Below, in pieces: positions 25,753 to 36,965 of a stretch of 64,000 nucleotides of DNA. A program made the position numbers and the translations under genes. Every line of letters begins with the position of its first letter. The stretch's first letter is position 1. Source of the stretch: Lethocerus indicus (taxonomy: Eukaryota > Arthropoda > Insecta > Hemiptera > Belostomatidae); NCBI GenBank assembly GCA_019843655.1, contig JACDQD010000102.1, positions 6,519,501-6,583,500 on the forward strand, in the 5' to 3' direction. The notes beneath the pieces are model-generated. The model did no database searches. It saw only the letters and a list, made by a program, of their open reading frames with translations, and was not told the DNA's origin.

Positions 25753-28700
25753 GAATGCCCGTAATGGATATTTTGAAAAAAACATTGGCGCCGCCAACAA
25801 AAATGTTTAACACCTACCGGTATAAAAACTTATATTTTTGTCAATTTTTTTTACTTATAGCCCTTCGAATAATATTAACGGCAGAATTCCTGCTTACATA
25901 ACGTCACCTTGAGTTGTTTCCCATTATAATAACACGGATTCAGAAAATATATGGAACATTACTACAAGTTTCGATAGTGTCGAAAGTTCTAATTTGTGCT
26001 TTTTCTTGTTATATGGAACTGAAAACAATTCTCTGCAAGCACAAATAATGCAATAAATCTGCAATGAAGATTCTTGTAAGGTAATTCAAGAAATAAATGA
26101 TTAATATTAGTCCTAATAAATTCGGGCTCCCGCCGTCTTTCAACTACTGAAGGAATGATTGGCCCTATTGAAATGCGGTACCGTAATATATTTGATTGAA
26201 AATTATGGTTTTCATTCTTACCGAGTTTTTTCTTCGTGTTCTTCCTAATTTATAGGTTTTCCTTTTACAAATCATACGATACATTTTCACTGCATTAATT
26301 AAGCGGACGGTATATTATTTTTTGTTCACTTTGTCCTCACTGAAACTAAGCCTCGTTTCGATGATCCGGAGTCTCTGTAGGCAGGGGAAAAGGATAATAT
26401 TAATACGTTAATAATTGTACAGTATACTGACACTTGCCTGTACAGTTGATGTATAAAGCACGTTATGATTTATAAAAGCACCTCTCAACTCCTGTTAGCT
26501 TTTGCGGGCATTCGTGGTCATCGGATAGCATTGGACCTTTGAGGAGGTTGGCGACCGAGATTTACAGGCACAACCTCCGGCTCTATTTCCGTAGCGCTAA
26601 AGTGGATGATAATTATTTATCGGCGGCGAATGTCAGAAGGGTAAAGTCCGATGACCGGCTACTTGCCGTGGCCCGATTGAGCGAGCCCACTAACTAACAG
26701 CTATTGTCGTTCTGCGAGTTGTCGACAGGCGTCCGGTGCGGGGCCCTCGCCACTGCGCCGGCCCATCCTAATTATTACAATTTATCGGTCATCTTCTTGT
26801 GGCGGCATCCTCAGTGATCGTTGAGTGACGTCCGACAAAGTTCATCCACTTATTAGGACCGTTGCATCGACACGACAGGAGATTCTGGTCCAATAAAATT
26901 ACGTAGCCGCTTGATATAATTTTCAAAGTCTCGCCGGTTGAAAAAGTCGATGACTCTACTCGCAAATAATTTAACTGTATATTTATTGGTCGGTGAAGGT
27001 TTAGAATGGCACCCCTCTCCTTGTGTTTCAACTAGGTTATTTAGGCAAGACCAAGTATCGGATTCTCACATACATCAGTAGCATTTCGGTGGTCAAATAG
27101 TTACGTATTCACGTACTCGTCAAAATAATTTCATATTTTCAATTGTTAATTAAGGTAACTGCATTTCTTGCAGTTATTTCACTGTGGATAAAGTGGTTTT
27201 AAACGATTTTAAAGCTTTAAAGACCAGTTCAGAAGAAAAAAAGGAAGGGAATTATCGGCACGTTCGGCTATTTTTAAATTTCCCCGTTGTGAAAAGCATA
27301 ATACAGTTCCGGTTCCGAGTTTAAAGCGAAAAAGTGGCGTAATTATTTTCCTGGCACCGAGTTCGCCGGGTCGGGGGACATTTCGGAGTTGTCCGCTCAT
27401 CTGATAGGAACGCGTTGCCAGAAGCGGCGGACACGCAACTCTACAGATTATTTATATCCCCCGTGCGATACGAGGCCGCCCTCTAACCCGATTGCAACAA
27501 AATCACATTAGTAAATGGACCTTTTTGAAGGCAAATTTAATTATTAAACCTAATATTTACATTACTGAAATATATGGAGGGTTCGTGGTTTTAAATTAGA
27601 GCAAATAAGTACTATTTATTAAACGGGCTCATCGTTTAATATGTATTATCAATTATACATTCATAATTTCATTCTTTTAGTAAATTAGAGTAAAATGCTC
27701 GTACACTGAATGTTATTTGGAATAGTCCATATTTCCCGTTTGCATATATTGATTAATAGGGATGATAATACACTATAATACATTAAATTAACACTTTAAT
27801 ATATAGTGTCAATTCTTAATCTCGGTGAGAAATTGACACCGCAAATTCGAATCGACTTTGTCCGGCGAACATGGTCGGAGCCGAGATGTACGGCTTATCG
27901 GGCATATTTCGACCGACCCTAAACAGATAGGGTTTTCGCTGACGCCGAAGCCGGGCGGGATGTGTAACACCCCACCACCCCCACCCCTTCAAAACCAACC
28001 GCAGTAATCGCCCCGCTCACTGACTGGCTCCCTTTCATAAATAGTCATTGTCCGATTCTGTAGCATCAGGCTTCCTTATAACAGATAGGGCCCCCCCACT
28101 GTATCGCCATTTAACACGTGTCATCAACCCGAAGTAGCTGACCAACTGAGAATCCTAATTGTATTTTTTACCCCTCAGCCTTCGCGTTAATCTCGTGTTT
28201 ATGATTCCCACAGTACAGGAAGTCATTGAATGAAATTTTATCCCTACTGTTCTGGGATATTTCCCGTATTTGGACTTTACTAAATTTGGAGTTTGTCTCT
28301 GTAATTACACAAAATATACTGGCGGTAATAAAAATTAAAAAGCAACCTCCTCGGTACACTGATATGTGTACCGCGGTAAACATAAATGTTTACATTTTCC
28401 CCCAGTGTCATAGACCTATAGTAGCTTCGGTTCTATCAATAGGTGGCAGTGGCACTGAAATAGGCGGAGGGGATGTCGGGGCCAGACTCGTTTTGTGCGG
28501 GCGGAATGTGTACAATTCGAGTCCCCCCACACTACTTCAATTAACCTTGTCCAAGTTTTGTTTCTCACACCCGTCCGGACGTAATCCCGGATTCCAAGCA
28601 ATAAAATGTTTACAACACTTCCTGTGTATAAACCGAATTTTCAGTGCTCGAAATGTAACTTAATCCGGATTCGTAAATTGCACCGGCCGGTCTATTTACA

Positions 28701-29229
28701 TTGTTTAGCCCGACTGAGTACCGGAGTTGAGATAGTGTCTCTTCTTCTAGGTAGGCCCGAAAACGGGCTAGAATAACGAGGTAACAATTAAGCTATCGTA
28801 ATAAATTATAAGGTTCAATTCTAGATCAAGACTAAACATCATAAACATTTGCATATCGGCGAACGATCCCGTGGGGATTGTTAATATACGGTGGTGCCTC
28901 TTTGGTCGTTGATGATATTTATAGAAAAGTAACTCTCAATACTCTCGGGACGTTATTATTCATTTCATATATTAGTGGCGAGATGATCGGTAAGAGGCGA
29001 GTGCAGGAAGAAAATCGCACGATTGCGAATCTAGTTATAAACACATCTCGAATGTTCGGATAGGGGCAAAGAGTTTGAATTCAGAAACGAAAGAAAATAC
29101 TTGAATACTCACCGGTGGATAGGAGCCCTACTACCGCTGCTAGTAAATAACGATCACCCGTACGCCGGGTTCGGTAGGTTCGAAACAATAAACAGAAGGG
29201 ACAGCTAAATTAAGCCAGCAACAAAAGCG
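25753..29229. other. Non-coding, mostly AT-rich
   Basis: No gene recognised. The 145-codon frame at 28226-28663 has no domain and is crossed by - strand frames of similar quality. Confidence 0.55.
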
Positions 29230-29636
29230 TTCATCCCGGCCGGGAGTGGGACAAATAAAGGGGCCGGGGCCGGCCTCGGGCCAAGAGTCGGAGGCGGTCC
29301 GGTCGAAAACAAGAACAGCTGAGGAGTGACGACACGCTGGCAGGTTTTAAATATAGGCTGGGAGCCGGGGAGCAATGACTAGGCCGGGCCGAAATAGAGG
29401 AACTGGTGAGCGGCCAACCGAGGGAGGGCGCTACGTCACGCGCCACCCGAAGAGAGAGGGTGAATGAGAGGGTAGTATGGTATGCGGCCTGGGGCGGCAA
29501 CCACCCCCAGCCATGACCACCTCACCGCCATGACCACCTCACCAACATGACCACCTCACCACCATGGACCGAAACCAACCTGCAGACCATCAAAACAACC
29601 TCACAATTACCGACTGGAGCCTCTCTTCTTCCTCAG
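29230..29636 (+). other. GC island with tandem ATG repeat and a splice-site-like end
   Basis: A GC-rich block ending in three 17-base repeats (29512-29562), each with an ATG, then a fourth ATG at 29564 in excellent context (CACCATGG). From there a 24-codon frame (MDRNQPADHQNN...TDWSLSSSS) runs to CTCAG|GTTGTA at 29636/29637, again phase 1. The same boundary, preceded by CTCTCTTCTTCCTCAG, is an even better splice acceptor than donor. I cannot tell whether this is an exon start, an exon end or neither. Confidence 0.2.
29512..29562 (+). repeat. 17-bp tandem repeat x3 with chained mini-ORFs
   Basis: Three near-identical copies of CATGACCACCTCACC plus two variable bases. Because the period is 17, each ATG is in a new frame. 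The TGA ending each six-codon mini-frame overlaps the next ATG (ATGA at 29530 and 29547). Confidence 0.75.
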
Positions 29637-31739
29637 GTTGTAATCATTCGACTATAGCTTTGTTTTGGTTTGTTTTTTAAATCCACAAAACTTTTATTCG
29701 CTTACTACGAATTCGTAAGGGTTTTCGCTTTCTTGTTATTTAATTCAAATGGGTGACATTTCTGTATTTCTCATCATTTCGAATTAGTGCCACGTCGTAT
29801 TTCGGTGTGAACATTCTGTTTTCTTTAGTAGTATCCTATTGTTATCTGTGTTTGTGAACATGATCCATCACACCGCCATAAGTCGATGCAAAACAGTTAT
29901 CTTCGTTTAAGAGATATTCGAAAATAATGTTAGTGAGTATATATTTAGGTTTATTTTTAATTTAAATAAACGAAAACATTATTCGCTTACCGCAAATCCG
30001 CAAGGGTTTTCACAGTCATGTTTATCTTATTTAACTTCAATCTCGTACATTTATACAATTAATAACATTCGTTGACTATGGGGGGGGGGGTTTAGCGAAA
30101 ATCCAAAGAGTAAATTCTATCCCTGTGTTGAGTGTAACTGTGTGAATAATGTGAACCTTGCATGATTCTCAGAATTTTTAATTACACTGACAGTTATTAT
30201 GTATTATGAATAATTGTATTTCAATTTTCAGTTATTACAAGAAATTCGATGGTTACATGAATAGTAACATGATGTTCGCATGTCAGATCTGCTTTTTTTC
30301 ATAAACCACGTTTGAAACCTGCGTAGTTAAATAAATATATTTATTAAATTATGCGAGCCTAAACATATATTTACCTAATTATAATTATTTGAATCCAGGC
30401 CTTCTAGACTTTTTCCTACTACTAATTGGTTAGTTCTAAACACATAGTATTTGTTAAATGATCTACGAATGTTAAGAATATAGTCACACCGCTTTGCTGA
30501 TGGAAGAATAGGGTAAAATTAGTCTGGAATAGGAAAGTTGCGTACCGCCCGCGATAAGCGTCATGGAAACAGCCTTTTCACTCAGAATCCATCGCATATA
30601 CATTTCCATGTAAATCGCACAGCGTCACGATTACATGCTTCACTTAATCTAAAAAAATTACTTTCATTCAGATCTCCTATAGACCCAGGTTCACAATGTT
30701 AACAAGTATATGTACAGAATGGACGATGAGTCGGATTCGTAGCTCTTTCATTTTCTGGCTACTAATAACATACTGAAATAGGTTGATTTTCGTGGATACA
30801 TAGAACGATGCCAATCATTATCTGTTTTTATGATATGAAATGTTAGGTAAATTCAGGAATTTGCGAATTATAATTCGGTCAAGAATGTTTTTTTAAACAA
30901 TTATTTGACGGGTATACCTACAAAACATACTAATTACTTAATTATTAACCTTCAAGAGTAAAATGTTAATTAAACCTACAATGGAAAAATGTATATCTTA
31001 TGACTTTAACAGAGTTTCGTATATCTGCTAATAAAAATGTTTACAATTACAAAGCTAAAGGGAATTTTAGGGAAGAGATTTTACAGTGAAACTGCGGACT
31101 AGAAGGACATACTATAATTTTGAATACATTTCATTATTGAAATACCATACAAGGTATGAAACACCGATCAAAGGATTGAGACCAATCAAACAAAACATTC
31201 GAGAATAATTATCATATTGAAGGTATACAAAAACTACCACTCACTATCCTCTGCATATGTGGATCACCTTTATCCCAAAATAGGATTTACAATGTGTGTA
31301 AATGTGTCTGTGTTCGTCAATACGTAAGTAATAAATAAATAGATAGAGATGTTTTAATTTTATAGAATTATACATAAAGGAGGATAATAATTCTGTACAA
31401 ACGTCACAAATGAAAATGGCCGAAATCGCTTTTTATAACATTTAGGAGATAGATAAACGACGAAGTAATCAAAACATTCGTTTCATTTCTGTATTCCTCA
31501 CTGTATTTCTGGATATCGACATATAGTATTTATGTAAGAAGACTCTGTTTTCTGTTTGATCTATCTTAGTTTTAGACATATTCGATAATAATTATAGCGA
31601 AGGTATTATTAGTTTTATCGTTCTCTTCCTATTATTTTTATATCGGGAGTTTCAAGCAGGTACAATGGGGTAATAATTAACGCTAATTAATCGTTACGAA
31701 TATTACTACCATCGATAATAGTGTAGAGGAAACAGTATT
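29637..31739. other. AT-rich non-coding DNA
   Basis: Long AT-rich stretch between the 29.4 and 32.0 kb GC islands, with a G10 run near 30080. No gene or RNA feature seen. Confidence 0.6.
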
Positions 31740-32280
31740 GGGTCGGAGCCGGAGGAACGAGAGTGGACCGCGAAGGACCCCATTCATGGGCATCGGGTAG
31801 GCCGACGTCACGGTCGTGTAGGGCGAGAAAGGGTGAATGGGGTTGTAAAGCGGCGGGTGGGGGGTGATGACGTTGAGGGAGGAGGGCGCCCATTGAGCGG
31901 GCCCGCTGGCTCAGTCTGTCGGGCACCGGCCGCCTGCCCGCCTCCCGCCCGTCCGTCCGTCCGACGCCTCACTCTCTCTCTCTCTATCTCTCTGTCACCT
32001 CACTCACTCACTCACTCACTCACTGACTAGCACTAGTCTGGCCTCGCCTAGCACTAGCCCGGCTGCGGAAGATGTGCCGCCCGGCGAGTGACCGCACATG
32101 GAGGAGACGGAACCAAGCCCCGAGGAGGAGCACCACCGCCTCCCGACAGCCAACGACAACAACCTTCCGACGGTCTCCCTCCCCAACGAACAGCCCGATT
32201 GGCTCGCCCAGTGGCTACCCGCTCCAGGTCCGATATAATTGACAACCCTATTTTTCGCTCCACTCCAAGATATTAACCGA
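31740..32280 (+). promoter_or_regulatory. GC island, candidate alternative promoter
   Basis: A GC-rich block surrounding the short coding frame at 32098. It contains CRE-like GACGTCAC (about 31804) and TGACGTTG (about 31867), a perfect initiator TCAGTC at 31911-31916, then CT-rich and CACT-repeat leader-like sequence up to the ATG. No TATA box. Promoter function is inferred from composition and motif order. Confidence 0.35.
32098..32227 (+). CDS. Candidate alternative first coding exon (possibly Egr isoform)
   Basis: An ATG at 32098 (in-frame stop three codons upstream at 32089) opens a 43-codon frame. It has an acidic start (MEETEPSPEEEHH) and ends LPNEQPDWLAQWLPAP. About 79% of codons end in G or C, as in the Egr exons. 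The frame reaches CCAG|GTCCGA at 32227/32228 and would stop three codons beyond it. The split codon leaves one G, which is exactly the phase exon 2 at 51999 requires (G+GA). Drosophila stripe has alternative promoters, so this may be an upstream isoform exon with a roughly 19.8 kb intron. The donor is weak beyond GT, and the protein is not one I recognise. It could also belong to another gene or be chance in a GC island. Confidence 0.33.
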
Positions 32281-32944
32281 AACCTGCACGGCGCTCCGAA
32301 CCGAATATTAAATTAAAAATTAGACGTAAACGTTTTATTAAAATTTAATTATCGACTTCTAACTAGTGGTCGAGAGCGAAAGAATAGCTAGTTAGAGTCG
32401 AATTATACTTTGAAAATAAATTTATAATAACTCGAGTGTCCGAGAACCCTGTCCTGTTGAAATTATCCATTATAAAACTACTAACCGTAAAGCGCCGATG
32501 TTATTCACGTTCCACGTCCGTTTTATATAAAAATATGTTTATCCCATACGCCTCTCCGATTGTATTTTTAAGATATATTCCGAGATGCGAACGGTCTCAC
32601 TAATTTTTTGGTTTATGAGCATTTTCGTCATTTCGCCATCTTTCCGATTGTAAGGTACGTTCGAGCGGTAGGGTTATAAACCCTTCGGTTGTTATAAACT
32701 GAAGAAAACTGGCTCTTTTCTTACCGCCATAGCTGAAGGGCAATCGCGCCGGCACCCGATTACTCCGCACTGGACGGACGTCTTCCGGGGGTGTCGCGGG
32801 AATGGGGCAACTTGGAACGGATAGATAAGATAATTTTGACATTTGCGGTAAGACTCGGTAAAATGTGCTAGCACCGTTGGGTTGTTGTGATTGTGTTGGA
32901 TTGTGCGGCCCATACAAGGGCACTATGATGTTGAGGGGGAAACG

Positions 32945-32952
32945 TGACGTCA
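32945..32952 (+). promoter_or_regulatory. Perfect CRE palindrome (distal)
   Basis: TGACGTCA, one of four perfect copies in the window. It lies about 700 bases downstream of the 32.0 kb GC island. Chance expectation for this 8-mer in 64 kb is about one, so a single copy on its own is weak evidence. Confidence 0.3.
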
Positions 32953-35332
32953 CTGAAAGCCACTCTCTGCCCACCTGAAAAAGACACCCACCTGATGATT
33001 TGACTCCCAAGCACCAGAGTAGTAATAGTACGTAATAGTACACACTGCTAACAGACATAGGAATTATGTCTAAAACTAGTTGCGGGGTTACCGAACCTAA
33101 TTCAATTTATTGCTCCCTAATGTTAAACATTAAACCTATTCTGATCTGGAAATGGCGGCTCAACTTCAATCGAATTTTGAAATATGACGATATTCGGATA
33201 AATAATTATCTAAACGGATAAGTAAGCTAAAATATAACACTTAGTAAGATTTGGCAATTCAAACACATTTTCTAATCTTATTGTATGTCAAATAATCTTT
33301 ACATCGTGTTTATCCAATGAAAATGACAATACTAATGGGAGAACATAAAAATGAAAGCTTAATATTAAATGTCTCCCATATTAATCGGAATCACTAAATC
33401 AATTAATTTATTTATTATTATTTAATATGAAACCTTAAATTTATTTCCCGACTCCAAACATTACAAATAGTTTTTCACTGATTATTCTCTTAGGCGACTC
33501 GGCTTACCATTTAACATTCCACTAAACTGACTAATACAAATTATTTGAATATTTGTATTTATTTATTACCTACTAATACACGCTTCTCTCATATTTATCG
33601 ATATGTAACGCTGATATAGAAATAAGGAGATTTCTCGTATTGTATCAATTCCATATTCCCTTAATGTAATTTGGGTCATCTACTCTGCATACAGTGTAAA
33701 TTATTATTATTACCGATTAGGAACCATTAATTGTGGGAGGTGGGCGGTCGCCTTGGCAACACCTACTTATAATATATGCCAGGTGCGGATATCCGTCGCT
33801 CGGTTCGCCCATAATCAAAATTCCTAGCAGGTAAAACTTTTTGGGGATTATTAATGCTATTATACTTACTACAATCGGTTGAGAACATATCGCGGGTGAG
33901 GAACATACATATCGCAGTTAAGAGGGAACCTTTAAGCTGAATTTGTCGTTAAAACAAATTACACGTTTTCTCGTTTCTGCAAAACCTCAACAGTGGTTCA
34001 GCTGTTGTGTACTTCCTGTTGCAAGTAAAGTTCAAAAATATTGGAGCCGGTTTCGGCCAAGATCTGAATGCAATCGGCGTGGCTGCCATCTAATTCACGA
34101 GGATGGCCCAAATATAGACCAGTGTGCGACAAAAATAAAGTGTACATTGATTTTGTAATGTCAGCTTCTATTATTGGTCGGATCAACCCCCAGTGTGAAC
34201 CCTTTGAGCCGGAGCTAAATTTACTGGCACTTTCACTCGTCCCGGTTTATTATTGTTCGTATTGCTAGCTAATTTCTAGAACTAATTGCTAGATAACAAC
34301 AACATACCTTTGAACTATATCAGAGGGCACGTATCTCAAGTTATCTCAACGTCTGACCTATTGCTATTAACCTACTAAGGAATCTTGGCGACGGTTTATA
34401 ATAAAGTTTCGATTTATAACCTATTTAAGAGTAGTGGAGATTTCTCGTTCCATACCCTTGTACGTTAAACACAATAAGAACATAGGGACAGATTCCTCTC
34501 CTGGTGTCCTAACTCACTTGTCCTCTATAATCATAACACGTCTGTCGACAAACGAATATATATAAGTATTACATATGATTTTTATTAATACTGAATTATC
34601 GCAATCGGTCCACACAATAAATTGACGTACCGCAATGTTGAAACCAGTCGGCAGAATTGGCGCCGCTGAATCAGCCTTCCAACGTTCCCCGTGATTTTAA
34701 ATCTAAATTTAGATCGATTCCTTGTTACGGACATCGATGGTTTCACATTTCATTGTATAATATGGAATTTAAAATTTTCATCCGTATGCCCATAGATGAT
34801 GGTATTGCATGTCTAACATAATAATATGTTATAATAATAAACATAATGCTTATTATTCGGGTTGGTGTATTTTACTTAGTTTAGTTAAAGTATTAGCATA
34901 ACGTTCGTTTGGATGTTCATAGGTCCTGGGCTACGAAACAAACATGCCTAGGGGTATCGAAATGTGCTGTTTCTGACAGCTGCAATAATTGTACCACGAT
35001 AATAACATTTGGTCGCGACAAGACCGATGTTATTTGCAACATGCGCAGACAAAAATCAAACGGAATTCCTAGAGTGAACAACCGGGGACGGTCAGCTGCA
35101 AAATACATCGTGTTTATGAGCACGAATTCGAGGCCCGACGAGGGCCATTCGGAGCAGTGAATTAGGGTTGGATTCCTGAGCCGGGGCTAAACAGGATCGA
35201 TTCGGTTGTTGGGGTCGGCATGGGCCAACTAATGGGGCGGTGAGTAAAGCCCGGGGGGAGGGGGGAAGGAAGCGCTTAACACGGTTGACCTGTTGAACTT
35301 TTCATTGAACCCGCCATTAGAATGGGTATAAA

Positions 35333-35345
35333 CGGTCAAAGGTCG
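35333..35345 (+). promoter_or_regulatory. DR1-like nuclear-receptor element
   Basis: CGGTCA, one spacer A, then AGGTCG. Each half-site differs by one base from AGGTCA. This is an HNF4/USP-type spacing, 570 bases from the DR0 site. Confidence 0.2.
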
Positions 35346-35917
35346 TGCCCTCAACCCTCCACTACCCCCATTACGTTTCATTCAACAATTCCTACCGGAG
35401 GGCATGCCCCATCCAGCTCACCCTCAGCGATAGAATTTTCAATGAATTGAAGTCCTCGGACTTATTTGAGGAGTTAGATTTTGATATTTTCCTAGATTTG
35501 GTTTGTAACAACAAAACAACTAAATTATTCTTTAGTTATAAAATGCCATAGATCTAATATCATGAAATATATTGTATTATTATATTAACTCTATCAATAT
35601 ACAACGTGATACATGAGGAATATTATTGTAGTCATGAAAAGATTAGTATTAGTCTGATTAGTATTATCTAATAATTGTTTGGTATCGCATATGAAAATAA
35701 CCACTAATTTATTATTGGGTGGGATTTGGGAGTTATATATTTCCATAATTTGTAAACGATATTAGCGAATGACAGATTATTGAGTGAATGGCAATAATTT
35801 TAAATGCATATAACAGAATAGGAGATTTGTTTCTGCAAACTGCTAAATAGCAGAGTTCGATTCCTACAGTAGCCGAGTAGTAAGTACAGGGCGGTATCCC
35901 TGACAACTGTGGGACAA

Positions 35918-35929
35918 TGACCTTGACCT
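35918..35929 (-). promoter_or_regulatory. Nuclear-receptor DR0 site (AGGTCA x2)
   Basis: TGACCTTGACCT on the + strand reads AGGTCAAGGTCA on the - strand: two perfect half-sites with zero spacing. It contains TCAAGGTCA, the FTZ-F1/ERR extended monomer site. A DR1-like element (CGGTCA-A-AGGTCG) lies at 35333-35345. Function is inferred from motif only. Confidence 0.35.
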
Positions 35930-36840
35930 TTGCTCTTTGCTCCGGGCCTTGCGACCCTCTGCCCTTGCCGGCGATCAGCATTGAAATCCTCACTCGACCT
36001 CACCCCTTCTATCTCTATTATCAACTAATTATTAACCAGAGTTTTATCCATTTTTACCCATTGCGGTGGCCGCCATCAACACCAGTATTTGAGTCACTCG
36101 CGCGATAAATTTAAACATTTGAAATGTTACAATACTGTCTGACTTGACAGTATTTTATTGGTTTCAAATCAAATACGTTGAGACGAGCAGTTTCATTTTG
36201 AGTAGGAGCTTATCATCATATTGAATCAATGTTTCATATACAATAATAATGAAACAATAGTAATAGTAACGCAATTAAATATGTATTAATTTATTATGTG
36301 TACAGCATGTGTTGAGATTGTCTTCTTTTGTTAATATGATTCTTAACTTTCTCGAGTAACGATGTTACAAGGATAATACATATTAGTACGATATCTAGTG
36401 ACCGTAGCCAACGATCCCAGTGTCAGGCTTAGTGTGAAAAAATAAAATCTCCCCCAATTATTTTAACTTAAACATTTCCGTAAGTGCATATGAATACTCA
36501 AATATTGGAACTAAGTCTTGTGCAAGACGATGGCCGAAAAGGAGCGAGAATGAGAGAAGAGAAAGATTAGAAATAATATAAAAAGCAAGGAGTCGTCCTT
36601 GTGCGGGTTGATGAGGAGTCATGGCCGAACGAACGGCCGCGAGACGGAGAAGCGGGCGGTATGCGAGACCCAAAGGGAACGAGGAATAAAGGGGGAAATA
36701 CCGACGGGAAAAAGCGAATGGATAATGGAACCAAACTTGAATGGGGTTGGATCCAAGCCGGAATGGAATTGGGGGCAACAAGTGGGTGATAAACTACCGC
36801 GGTCAACCTCCCAATTCTCCCTTCTACCGTTTTCCCGGTT

Positions 36841-36846
<6 letters not shown>

Positions 36847-36902
<56 letters not shown>

Positions 36903-36913
36903 CCCATTCATAT

Positions 36914-36962
<49 letters not shown>
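36847..36962. repeat. Twin (TA)n arrays
   Basis: Two long pure TA runs (36847-36900 and 36915-36962) separated by only 14 bases. This is an extended cruciform-prone site. All open frames here are Tyr-Ile repeat translations. Confidence 0.95.

Positions 36963-36965
<3 letters not shown>

Larger units (their letters stand above)
32228..36846. other. Non-coding; distal CRE and nuclear-receptor motifs
   Basis: The 152-codon - strand frame 32600-33058 is unrecognised and overlaps a poorer frame on the same strand; not called. Motifs at 32945, 35333 and 35918 are listed separately. A strong donor-like CAG|GTAAAA occurs at 33831 without a supportable exon. Confidence 0.5.

Noticed and set aside
28226..28663. 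145-codon + frame
   Set aside because: No domain and mixed low-quality composition; a chance open frame.
32600..33058. 152-codon - strand frame
   Set aside because: No recognisable motif, overlapping alternative frames, and length within chance for the number of frames searched.
35830..35885. tRNA-like GTTCGATTCC word
   Set aside because: No matching T stem, D arm or acceptor stem.
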